From Aduncisulcus paluster (lineage: Eukaryota; Fornicata): DNA of 23,228 nucleotides. Made by a program: the position numbers and the translations under genes. A model generated the notes under the pieces. It was not told the origin of the DNA. It saw only the letters and a list, made by a program, of their open reading frames with translations, and made no database searches. Shown piece after piece: positions 15,819 through 23,228 of the stretch. Position 1 is the stretch's first letter, and each line of letters starts with the position of its first letter. Location: NCBI GenBank assembly GCA_024181965.1, contig BQXS01012537.1:6475-29702 (forward strand). Reading direction: 5' to 3'.

Positions 15819-16457
15819 ATGAGATTTTTAAATCGACTTTTCGTCTTTTCTTGTATCTTGAGTTTATGTTTCTTGTTTTGCCATGGATTCAGAAATGGAT
15901 TCCAAATTCCATCTTTCATTCTTGAAGAATTGAAAGATTTAACCCCTTGGGGTTCAAGAAGTGTGATGTTGACCGAGACTAGATCAGCCTTTGAACCAAT
16001 ATTTGGTGAATTCTCTCTAGATTCTCTTGACTATGTTGACGACATTATTCCCGTGATCAAGAGGATGTCGACTCACATCGCCGCTCCCGTATTGCCTCTA
16101 CAGAACCACCCTCTTATAGCTGGCGCCAAATTCTTTGATTCTAAGAGTTTGATTGAAGGAACGGCTGTATCATCACAGTTATCCACAGATGTCCCACTGA
16201 CCGACCAAGATTTCCATGTATTTATCCAAACCGATAACGTTGAAGATGTTTTGGCTTCCGATATCTCTGAGGAAGTTGAGATAAAGCTGTTCTCTGCAAT
16301 CGTCCAAGAATATCTCTCCGAACTCTACTTCAGCCATCCTGACTTTCCCAACAGTGTGTTCAAGGTCCACTATTGTGTTGATTCCTCGGATCTTGAGAGT
16401 GAAGACGTGTCTAAACTCTCAAACCTCCACATGTGCCATGTTACTGGTAAGAAGTAA
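15819..16457 (+). CDS. N-terminal segment of a large secretory-pathway membrane protein
   Basis: This ORF starts at ATG 15819; the frame is open back to 15801 without another ATG, and a TATA-like GATATATAAAAG lies just upstream. The first ~23 residues are a classic signal peptide (MRFLNRLF, then a C/L/F-rich core, ending CHG). A polar, aspartate- and serine-rich extracellular-type sequence follows with no recognised domain. The frame ends at TAA 16455-16457, but the next frame is already open from 16451 with the same style of sequence. The break can be removed by an intron 16447-16520 (donor GTAAGA, acceptor CTGACCCAG) that joins HVT to DFERYLDD in frame. Otherwise it is a one-base frameshift. 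I take it as the first part of one gene ending at 21279. Confidence 0.7.
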   Translation: MRFLNRLFVFSCILSLCFLFCHGFRNGFQIPSFILEELKDLTPWGSRSVMLTETRSAFEPIFGEFSLDSLDYVDDIIPVIKRMSTHIAAPVLPLQNHPLIAGAKFFDSKSLIEGTAVSSQLSTDVPLTDQDFHVFIQTDNVEDVLASDISEEVEIKLFSAIVQEYLSELYFSHPDFPNSVFKVHYCVDSSDLESEDVSKLSNLHMCHVTGKK

Positions 16458-16520
16458 CAAGTGTCTTAAGTGGACTCACAATGAACGTAAAATCCAACTC
16501 TTTGGATGATGCTGACCCAG
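16447..16520 (+). other. candidate 74-nt intron in the large membrane-protein gene
   Basis: The donor is GTAAGA and the acceptor CTGACCCAG, with CTGAC as a branch-like element placed directly before the AG, as in short introns of some anaerobic protists. Removal restores a single frame across the two ORFs. The competing explanation is a one-base deletion (biological or sequencing) near 16449-16457. Residues encoded between 16481 and 16520 look coding-like, which is mild evidence against the intron. Confidence 0.4.
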
Positions 16521-19024
16521 ACTTTGAGCGTTATCTCGATGATACGACAGCTTATGATGTATTTCAGGTTGGATATAATCCTGATTTGCCTGTTGATTCA
16601 TCTGATGACTATTCAGCTATTTCTGACAACTCATCTTTGAATATGAATGCCCAAATTGAATTATATGTGGATATTACAGTATTCGGAGGTATCAAAGAGT
16701 TTAGGTTGGTGTTTCAGGCCGACACATACAACGCTTCAGATCATGATATCACCATCAGCAATGCCTTCGATGAGGAACAAACGTCCAAACACTCCTTCTC
16801 CAATCTTATTGAGGAAACAAAATTTGGCAGCCTGCTCGATTTCACCCTTCTGGGTCTGGATCTCAGTTCTGGCTTCTTTTTTTCTGTTGACATGACAAAT
16901 GACATGGAGTTCCAAGGTGAATTTGAGCACACTTTCAAAGCCAAGCAGTCCAACAGGATTGTATTTGGAATTACCAAAGTTAATGGCGAGTGGAGCAACT
17001 TTTACAAAACCACTGAACCCAATATGGTGATTGAAGAGAATGTCCCAAGTATTTCATCAAGTAATCAGGACAATATGTCGAATTTCATGCTCCAATACAC
17101 CATTGCTATTATTCCTTCGTTCGAGTTTAAATTGTTCGGTTCTTCACTGGCGCTGCTTGGAATTGAAATGAGTTATCAGCAAACCCTAATTGCTTCATCG
17201 ATGTGCTCTACGACTTCCATGGACACAAAATCATTGGTCTCCTTCACCTTGCACACTCAAATTCTTGACTACACACATGATTTTCCCCTTGGAACCACCC
17301 ATGAGTCTGAACAAGAGATTGGAGACAGTCAACTTCTCCCACTGAGTGTCATTGACTCCACGAATGCTATTGGATGTGTTGGGCCGGATAGTATTGCAGA
17401 CAATCAAGATTTTCCGAGAATTCCTCCCAATCTGGTTGATCCTGAGGAAATTCATTTGCAGATTAATATAGATTACACTTGTTTAAGCGGAAGGTCTTTT
17501 GAAGAAGTAAGTGGAACAATCCAATTGGGAAATAAGAAAACGTCGTACTCTTATTATGAATATCCGTACCATAAGAACAAAAACGATAACTATCGTCTTG
17601 TGGCGTGGAAGGAACTGATCACAGTAGATTCCGATGATGTATTCACGATTAGTATTCATAACGATGAGTGGTGGCATGAAGATGATCAATCTTTCCATAT
17701 TGGCCCTGTTTCTGACATGTTGTCGGAACTTATTAACAATGTTTATACATGTCAATTCCAGTGGTATGACCAGAATAACGACGGTCACCACCTTCTTGAT
17801 ATATCTATTACATTTTTGGCTCGGAGCATTGATCTTGGAATACCTTATCCAGAGTGGTATACGTCGGATCAATATAGTACTTATCTCGACAACTGGTATC
17901 ACACTTCAATGCCTCGTTGGTCAGATAGTCTCACCGTTTATCCGTTTTTAGAACCTGTCTATCAGTATACTCCATTTGTTAATGAAGATGAAATGGTGTA
18001 TACTTTCTTCCCTGATGTCAACAACTTTCAGATATTTCAGGATATGGAAGTCACCTTCCCTCTTTGGATGAGTACACGCTATTCTTCAGTTGATAACCCC
18101 GAAATGATGGTGGATTCTGATGGAAATTATCATGATGCTATTGTGTTCTACAATGATACCTTTGATTATCGAGCCATTCGAGAGTATTTTCACTCCTCCC
18201 CTAATGATTTCTCTGAATATTCTTCAATGATTAGGATGAATATGGAATGCTATGGGTCTTCCTCATCAAATGCATATTCTCTCTATTACATGTGGGAGTC
18301 GAATAAGTATTATTACGAGTTAGATTATAGTGTTTATCCAAATGTTCCTTTAATTTGGGACATTGATTCTCATTCCAACAATCAGGACGAATTTCCATTT
18401 GCGTGGGGCTCCTCCATCTTTTCTGCTTCATTTAACCCTTCTCAACCAGAAATGTGCCTTCAAAAGGATCATATTGGATTCAAATTCTATTCTGATTCTC
18501 TATTCAATTCGTATACTCTGAAGGGTGATATTGAATTGGATGATTCATATTTCTTACAGTCGAATGATGGTTCAATGATTTGGGAGACTCAAGACGGTGA
18601 TTCTTATTGTAAATTGTTCTCGCATGTTCAAAACCCCAGGCTCTGGGTCAGAGCAGAACTATCCTCTGGAAACACTAATCCCTTCAATGGTATTGATTGG
18701 TTCTCTTTTGTGCCAACTGCTCAGCTCTTTATTGATGGCGGCAATGTCTCCATGAGCACTAACATTGGAGATGAGGATTCCCCGTTCAGTTCGCTTGTCA
18801 GTCTTGCATTTGATCCTCATTCGATGATCTCTTTACTTGATGGAACAGAATGGACAGAAAACGTCAGCTTCCTTTTCAGGTATACTATTGAAGATATAGA
18901 TCGGGAAGCTGGTGTTCCTATCCCTTCCTCTTCCATTGAAGTTCGGATCGGTGGTGGATTCTCAGGTCTTTCAGAATATTCAGACTCAACATATTCAGAA
19001 TCTTCAGGCCAAATGGTTCCTTAG
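16451..19024 (+). CDS. central ectodomain segment of the large membrane protein
   Basis: The frame is open from 16451; the first ATG is 16481 and TAG lies at 19022-19024, giving 847 residues from that ATG. It lacks its own signal peptide and membrane anchor, so it is most simply the middle of a larger protein. The sequence is rich in Ser, Asp, Asn, Tyr and aromatic residues, with alternating strands (IELYVDITVFG, EFRLVFQADTY, FLFRYTIEDI), many N-x-S/T sites (NAS, NDT, NVS) and scattered cysteines. This suits a beta-rich glycosylated ectodomain. No domain family is recognised. After the TAG the same frame continues for 116 codons in the same style, so the stop seems to interrupt rather than end the protein. 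Codon use is even along the ORF and like that of the flanking segments. Confidence 0.65.
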   Translation, partial: EVTSVLSGLTMNVKSNSLDDADPDFERYLDDTTAYDVFQVGYNPDLPVDSSDDYSAISDNSSLNMNAQIELYVDITVFGGIKEFRLVFQADTYNASDHDITISNAFDEEQTSKHSFSNLIEETKFGSLLDFTLLGLDLSSGFFFSVDMTNDMEFQGEFEHTFKAKQSNRIVFGITKVNGEWSNFYKTTEPNMVIEENVPSISSSNQDNMSNFMLQYTIAIIPSFEFKLFGSSLALLGIEMSYQQTLIASSMCSTTSMDTKSLVSFTLHTQILDYTHDFPLGTTHESEQEIGDSQLLPLSVIDSTNAIGCVGPDSIADNQDFPRIPPNLVDPEEIHLQINIDYTCLSGRSFEEVSGTIQLGNKKTSYSYYEYPYHKNKNDNYRLVAWKELITVDSDDVFTISIHNDEWWHEDDQSFHIGPVSDMLSELINNVYTCQFQWYDQNNDGHHLLDISITFLARSIDLGIPYPEWYTSDQYSTYLDNWYHTSMPRWSDSLTVYPFLEPVYQYTPFVNEDEMVYTFFPDVNNFQIFQDMEVTFPLWMSTRYSSVDNPEMMVDSDGNYHDAIVFYNDTFDYRAIREYFHSSPNDFSEYSSMIRMNMECYGSSSSNAYSLYYMWESNKYYYELDYSVYPNVPLIWDIDSHSNNQDEFPFAWGSSIFSASFNPSQPEMCLQKDHIGFKFYSDSLFNSYTLKGDIELDDSYFLQSNDGSMIWETQDGDSYCKLFSHVQNPRLWVRAELSSGNTNPFNGIDWFSFVPTAQLFIDGGNVSMSTNIGDEDSPFSSLVSLAFDPHSMISLLDGTEWTENVSFLFRYTIEDIDREAGVPIPSSSIEVRIGGGFSGLSEYSDSTYSESSGQMVP

Positions 19025-19372
19025 AAGCTGTTTACATCCACTCCATCTGTTAGCACAGATGGTAATTCCGATGCCAACACCATTCCTCTGACAAGCGTCT
19101 TCCATTCTGATCATACTGTGCTTATTCCATATTCTTTTGTGGAAGTTGATCAAGAAACTCGTGATGCCCATGCTGACAATAAGCTCACCCACATCCTTCT
19201 CAAGCTCACCAGAAATGACATTGAAGACACTTCTCAGGACTCATTTGGTGTTACATCTTCATCCGCATCTATTGTTCCTTTATGGTTGAAAACAAACATT
19301 GCAGGTTCTCTGTTCATCAAAGATAGGTTTCCAACTATTATTCCGATTGTTGTTACCCTTCGTGGAACATAA
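19025..19372 (+). CDS. in-frame continuation beyond an internal TAG
   Basis: 116 codons in the same frame as the preceding ORF run from just after TAG 19022-19024 to TAA 19370-19372. The encoded stretch (TSVFHSDHTVLIPYSFVEVD, LTHILLKLTRNDIED, IVVTLRGT) has the same ectodomain character and codon use. Eighteen bases after the TAG, CCATCTGT (19043-19050) and ACAGATGG (19055-19062) form a perfect 8-bp stem with a TAGC loop. An intron from 18966 (GTCTTTC) to 19058 (CACAG) would also remove the stop in frame, but its donor is poor. Readthrough, a nonsense mutation and a sequencing error remain open. Confidence 0.5.
   Translation, partial: KLFTSTPSVSTDGNSDANTIPLTSVFHSDHTVLIPYSFVEVDQETRDAHADNKLTHILLKLTRNDIEDTSQDSFGVTSSSASIVPLWLKTNIAGSLFIKDRFPTIIPIVVTLRGT
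19043..19062 (+). repeat. 8-bp stem-loop downstream of the internal TAG
   Basis: CCATCTGT and ACAGATGG are perfectly complementary across a TAGC loop. It is the clearest hairpin noticed inside the large membrane-protein reading frame, and it begins 18 bases after the interrupting TAG. That geometry is compatible with, but does not prove, a recoding stimulator. Confidence 0.5.
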
Positions 19373-21279
19373 ATGGTCTATTCTTCTTCTTTGATGGTTC
19401 TACTGATGTGTGGAATGAAGTTGCATATGGGAATCCTATTCAGTATTTGCCCATGACCAATGCTAACAATGATGACATTGGCATTCCAATAAGTACATCT
19501 TTCCAGACACAAAGTCGTGGTATGTACCAAATTAACAACATTGAGAATGTTTCGTCTGGCGATCACAATCCTAGTTTTATTGATGACTTCACAAGAGACG
19601 GATACATTATGTTCCAGACAGCAATGATGTATGGAAGGATCGTATTCGCTTCCGAGTTTAATGCTCTTGTGATTCCAATGTATGATGTTGATGGTCATGA
19701 ATTCAATCAGAAGAACTCCAGTTCTCTTCGAATTGATATCGAGACAGACCAAACTAGCCCGTACTCTTCCGTTTTCATTCACAACACTTCATTTGCTGAT
19801 GGGAAAATGCTAACAATTGAGAGCAAGAACTGGCAAGAAGATTCTCAGAAACTGGTTGCTAATTTCTGGCCTATTGTCAATGGCAGCGGTGAGGTTTTGT
19901 TTCCAGACGACGCAACGTCCTCTCCTTCCGATGATCCATGTTCCCTCGATTCCTCAGATGTTGTCACGTCATTCGATGGCAGGCTTTCTCTTGTGAATGA
20001 TGAGGATGGGTATTGGCAGGTCACTGTGTGTTCCCCCGAGTCTTCCTCCCTGACAACCACTCAGTTGTATGTGTCCACTGTGTCCACGTTCTTGATTGAT
20101 CCCAACGCAATAGTCCTCGTCGCTGATCTTCTCGAATACATCGAGGATGATTCTACCATTCATTTCATTCCCGTGTCTGACGTCGATGTGTCTGACTATG
20201 AAAGGAAGCAATTCAATGATAATTACGCGTTGGTAAGCTATTCTCGCGCTTGTTCATCATACATCAGTGGGATTAACATGGATGTTTCTGACTATATTTC
20301 TCTGAATGCTAAAGATGGTGTCACTGATGATTACCCTCTTCGAATGACTTCAGCGATGCAATGGTATGACAAACAGATTTTGATACTCAATTCTGACGAA
20401 AAGAGTGGAGACATTGATCATATTGTCGTGACAAACTCAAACTGGAGTCCGGATGGACATTTTGTGTTGAAACAACTTAACATGGATGCCGAATTGACAA
20501 TTTCCCTTGTCGCCACTGCTAATCTTTTAGAAGAACAAGATCAAGAAGAGGAAATTGTCAGTGATGTCGGTGATAGTAATTTTTTGGCCTCATTCCAAGT
20601 CGGTCTTCTCCTCTATTTCACCAGTGAAAACGATGCTGAGACTGTCATGTTCTCCAATAGTGTGTTCGCTAATCAATCATCTGTGACATCCTCTCTGGTC
20701 AATGTTCTTCAACATGTTACGTTTGATGGAAATGAAGAGTTGCAGTCTTGCTTGAACGATGAATCTCTCGATATTGAGTTCATCAACCGTTCCAAGGTCT
20801 CATATGGAATCCTTTTCACCTGTTCACTCCCACAAAACTTTGAAATGCCCTCTCACATGGATGTTGACGGGACATTCGAGATGACTTCCATGTTCAATCA
20901 TGATGTATTGCCCGTGCATTTCTCCGTCTATGACATTTCTGCGTTTGAGAAGAGTCCTCTGTCGTCCACTTCAGTTTGTGGGAATCTGAGTGCCCGTGCT
21001 CCTTCTTTCCATCCTCCTACAATTCCTCCCTCCACTCCCGCAGAAGATAGCACGAATGGATGGATCATTCTCTTGTGGATTGGTGTTCCTTTGATTCTTG
21101 TTTCCGTTGCTATCATTTTGACTTTCATTCTGGTGAAAAGGAGGACTTCAACCAAGAAGAAAGCCAATATGCAAAGTGGATCCGCAAATAGTGACGTTCC
21201 CATACCATCAATGCATGTTAATCCACTAGCAACGATCATCTCTCCTTCTGGGCTATCTGGCCAACTTGAAAAGATTTAA
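19360..21279 (+). CDS. C-terminal segment of the large membrane protein with its membrane anchor
   Basis: This frame overlaps the end of the previous one. It reads NGLFFFFDGSTDVWNEVAYG upstream of any usable start, then runs to TAA 21277-21279 (623 residues counted from the GTG at 19408). There is no in-frame ATG before it that would make a natural start, nor a signal peptide, which argues for continuation by a one-base shift or splicing near 19349-19372. The ectodomain part repeats the Asp/Ser-rich style, with PPTIPPSTPAEDS as a stalk-like linker. A single transmembrane helix (WIILLWIGVPLILVSVAII) is followed by basic KRRTSTKKK and a ~40-residue cytosolic tail, giving type I topology together with the signal peptide at 15819. 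The full gene would encode about 1,800 residues. It is probably a surface glycoprotein; function unknown. Confidence 0.65.
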   Translation, partial: SWNINGLFFFFDGSTDVWNEVAYGNPIQYLPMTNANNDDIGIPISTSFQTQSRGMYQINNIENVSSGDHNPSFIDDFTRDGYIMFQTAMMYGRIVFASEFNALVIPMYDVDGHEFNQKNSSSLRIDIETDQTSPYSSVFIHNTSFADGKMLTIESKNWQEDSQKLVANFWPIVNGSGEVLFPDDATSSPSDDPCSLDSSDVVTSFDGRLSLVNDEDGYWQVTVCSPESSSLTTTQLYVSTVSTFLIDPNAIVLVADLLEYIEDDSTIHFIPVSDVDVSDYERKQFNDNYALVSYSRACSSYISGINMDVSDYISLNAKDGVTDDYPLRMTSAMQWYDKQILILNSDEKSGDIDHIVVTNSNWSPDGHFVLKQLNMDAELTISLVATANLLEEQDQEEEIVSDVGDSNFLASFQVGLLLYFTSENDAETVMFSNSVFANQSSVTSSLVNVLQHVTFDGNEELQSCLNDESLDIEFINRSKVSYGILFTCSLPQNFEMPSHMDVDGTFEMTSMFNHDVLPVHFSVYDISAFEKSPLSSTSVCGNLSARAPSFHPPTIPPSTPAEDSTNGWIILLWIGVPLILVSVAIILTFILVKRRTSTKKKANMQSGSANSDVPIPSMHVNPLATIISPSGLSGQLEKI

Positions 21280-21332
21280 GGTATATTGTGCATAGTTTAA
21301 TAGGTTGTTTATTGTGTTTACTAAAACTGTGA

Positions 21333-21423
21333 GTTTAGCTGCTAAACGTTAGCATACACGTATTGGTTTCTCCTTGATAAACAAGGTTTTCCTTCGTCAA
21401 TCATTTGACCCCGGTCAATGACG
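21333..21423. repeat. palindrome cluster 3' of the large membrane-protein gene
   Basis: GTTTAGC-t-GCTAAAC (21333-21347) is followed by TGCTAA-acg-TTAGCA (21340-21354). CCTTG/CAAGG with an ATAAA loop (21372-21386) runs on to a further CCTT at 21391. GTCAA (21396), TTGAC (21405) and GTCAA (21414) alternate around the stem TTGACC-cc-GGTCAA (21405-21418), closed outside by CGTCA/TGACG (21395-21423). All show the arm-complement-arm arrangement seen elsewhere. Confidence 0.7.
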
Positions 21424-22131
21424 TAAATTGAATAAATTTGTTGCATTTGATTTTTCTTGGTGCACAGGGAAGTTCTTAACACCTTTCCACAGATCTCATC
21501 GACCATAACCAAAGAAGCAAAAATAGCTCGAAGGGCTCGAACCGAAGACACAATGATACTGGACAGAAGGACAGTCAGAACCCCACGCAGTTCGACAATA
21601 GTTCCACTTGATATCATCTTGGATCCAAAAATTGAGGGAGGGAGCCACACCAAAACCCTTGCTCGATCACTGTGAAGTTGTTTAAGAATGCGATAATCTT
21701 GAAAGTGGGGTTCTGGATGTTTCTGGATCGATTGTGGGATATTAGCACCACAAAATACCTTTACCATTGATTCATGCATTTGGGCAGTCGATTTCATGGG
21801 AGAAGAACTCCTTCACAAGCATCAAAACTTTTGACATACAAATATTGTTGGAGGGTTACAAATGCACTAGAATCAGTAAAAATACAACCCCAATATTTGA
21901 TTTTCCAGGTTTAGCAAATGCAAGACTACCAAGAATCGAATTTTAGACTGATTAAGCTACAACGACAACAATTGATGAATCTGTTGTTTCAACAAAAGAA
22001 TCACCATCAACAGCACCATTTTCAACCGTAGAATCACTTTTCATCAAAACTATTTTGCCAAGGCAGCAAGATAGAACTAAGAAATTAAAACATCTATCCA
22101 AGCCGAAATCACTGCTTCATGGTATTGCAAA
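21342..22131 (-). pseudogene. broken or unspliced coding-like region, minus strand
   Basis: The minus strand is coding-like in several consecutive frames. From 22131: FGLDRCFNFLVLSCCLGKIV and on to a stop near 21967; a short SILGSLAFAKPGKSNIGVVF; then DSSAFVTLQQYLYVKSFD; then a 151-codon ORF from ATG 21797 to TAG 21342. Codons end mostly in T or C as in the real genes here, whereas the overlapping + strand frame at 21457-21675 uses many ATA/AGA/ACA codons. The stretch GSKMISSGTIVELRGVLTVL with VRALRAIFASLVM loosely recalls the last helix region of ABC-B transporters, a weak likeness only. A GTATGT at 21839-21834 could be a donor, so an intron-containing live gene is possible. The C-terminal 100 bases overlap the palindrome cluster and may not be coding. 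Confidence 0.35.
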
Positions 22132-22352
22132 ATGATTATTCATATGTTATATATTGATTCGAAAAAAATAGGCGTAATAAAATCTATATTAATTATGTGA
22201 TTTGAGCTGGAAGATTATCGATTGGTGTTTTCTTTGAAAGTGAATATTGGATATTATTGTATGAACATTTTAATTTTGTAATTTACCCTTAATTTATTTT
22301 ATCAATTGACCAATCAAAAAAGCTCACAATACCTAAGTGCGTTCTGAAGAAG
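22132..22352. other. AT-rich spacer, nothing specific
   Basis: A strongly AT-rich stretch between the broken minus-strand region and the Sfi1-like gene; it probably holds the promoter of the latter. Weak short inverted repeats such as AATAT-tgg-ATATT near 22244 are within what AT-rich DNA gives by chance. Confidence 0.5.
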
Positions 22353-23228
22353 ATGCTGACAAAACTGTGTCGGAAGGGGTTTAAAGTGCAACGAAAGTTG
22401 TTTAATAATCCAAAATGTTTCCATCGTATCCCTCGTCCTTTATATATTCTTGCTTCGGTTGGGAGAACTTCAACAAACCCTATTCATCGCAAGTAGTGTT
22501 GCTTCTCTTAAAAGAGCTTTAATTGTTTGGCAAAGCTCTTGTTCTGCCCGCCAAGATCATCGGGATCTTTTAGAAAAACAAATAATTTCATATTCAAATT
22601 CTCAATTATGTTTCAAAGTCTTATCTCAGTGGCTCAAGCGTACAAAGACGTCATTAAATGATAAGATACAGAACTACAAGGCCCGTGTGCATTATGATCA
22701 ATTCCTCTCCAAAATCGGTTTCAAGTCACTCCGAATGTATAATTCAGTGACAAAACAGATGAGAAAGTCTGCAAGGATGAATAGAATGTGTTCTAGATTC
22801 ATCGCTATGCACGAAAGTATGAGGAATCGGAGGGAAGTGAGCCAGGCATTTCATTTATGGTGTAGCAAAATACGAACCGTGGTTGATCGGAGACGTGAGG
22901 AAGAATTATGGAAAAAATCTGTTAAATTTCATGAAACTCAAACCAAAAAACATTGTTTCCTCGCATGGCGTAGATATGTTGCCGGATCATTCTGGAGATC
23001 ATCCCACCATGCCTTGTTACGTACTCCAAGCCTTGTTCAGAAACATACTCTCCCCATACCTTCAGTCACTCAACAAGTCACTGATAAAGTCTTTGCCAAA
23101 ACAATATCAACTCAAAAGAGATATGATGTGTCTGAGAGGAAAATACCCCGTTTTGGAAGGTTTTCAGAAGTTATCAAAGGTTCCCCCCAGCCCCGTGACA
23201 GACGATCTGCCGCTCCTCCTCTTCACGC
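22353..23228 (+). CDS. 5' part of a Sfi1-like centrin-binding repeat protein (runs off the window)
   Basis: From about 22466 to the window end one frame stays open (~254 residues) and shows Sfi1-type repeats: ALIVWQ, FKVLSQWLKR, FKSLRMYNSV, AFHLWCSKIR and CFLAWRRYV. The key aromatic residue recurs every 34-40 positions. Sfi1 repeats form one long helix that binds centrins at microtubule organising centres or basal bodies. The tail becomes basic and proline-rich. The start is uncertain: that frame has no early ATG, while ATG 22353 in another frame gives a basic N-terminus (MLTKLCRKGFKVQRKLFNN) and stops at 22494-22496. A short intron 22426-22465 (GTATCC to GGGAG) would join them in frame, but other GT-AG pairs also would, so the exact junction is open. 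A frameshift is the alternative. Confidence 0.65.

Noticed and set aside
17483-17902. 139-codon minus-strand frame inside the large membrane-protein gene
   Set aside because: Shadow of the + strand coding sequence; several similar antisense frames here have no coding-like codon use.
19022-19024. Alternative genetic code with TAG as a sense codon, as in hexamitid diplomonads
   Set aside because: Other genes here end naturally at TAG, TAA and TGA (for example 2594-2596 TAG), with no readthrough of coding-like sequence.
21525-21545. tRNA B-box-like GGTTCGAGCC on the minus strand
   Set aside because: No T-stem pairing around it and no A box or acceptor stem at the right distance.
21457-21675. 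+ strand open frame opposite the broken minus-strand region
   Set aside because: Codon choice (many ATA, AGA, ACA) is unlike the window's genes, while the minus strand matches them.

Overview
The window looks like nuclear DNA of a unicellular eukaryote. Genes are closely packed and mostly intron-poor on both strands. The proteins are eukaryotic families: an SLC35F6-type transporter, an MFSD1-type transporter, Trm11, a protein kinase with SH3-like repeats, a two-repeat Myb/SANT protein and a Sfi1-like centrin-binding protein. At least one gene needs a GT-AG intron (5' site GTATGT). TAA, TAG and TGA all end genes, so the standard code fits. Intergenic DNA is very AT-rich. Serine tracts and AT-rich spacers would suit a free-living or anaerobic protist such as a fornicate, but lineage cannot be fixed from this sequence.

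Layout, left to right: the 3' end of an unidentified + gene (1-171); SLC35F6-like transporter (+, 338-1786); a 172-residue unknown protein, possibly beta-sandwich (+, 2078-2596); a two-exon unknown gene (+, 2791-3455, intron 2875-3035); a 1308-residue kinase with Mind bomb/KEG-like SH3 repeats and a C-terminal membrane anchor (+, 3586-7512); MFSD1-like transporter (+, 7773-9458); a 689-residue unknown protein (-, 9569-11638); a Myb-like protein (+, 11989-12894); tRNA guanosine-10 methyltransferase Trm11 (-, 13527-15197); a very large type I membrane protein gene (+, 15819-21279) split over several frames; a coding-like but broken minus-strand region (21342-22131); and the 5' part of a Sfi1-like gene (+, 22353 to the window end).

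The large membrane protein has its signal peptide in the first ORF and its only transmembrane anchor in the last. Two frame changes and one in-frame TAG lie between. One of the frame changes can be removed by a good short intron; the TAG, followed 18 bases later by a perfect 8-bp stem-loop, cannot be explained as simply.

The most striking non-genic signal is structural. Almost every intergenic spacer carries short perfect inverted repeats, many with a single central base. They often overlap in chains in which an arm is followed by its complement and then by the arm again. Arm sequences differ from spacer to spacer, so the structure recurs rather than the sequence. Some hairpins lie on or directly after stop codons (172-189, 7506-7530). 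The genes do not form an obvious pathway; they look like ordinary independent eukaryotic transcription units.
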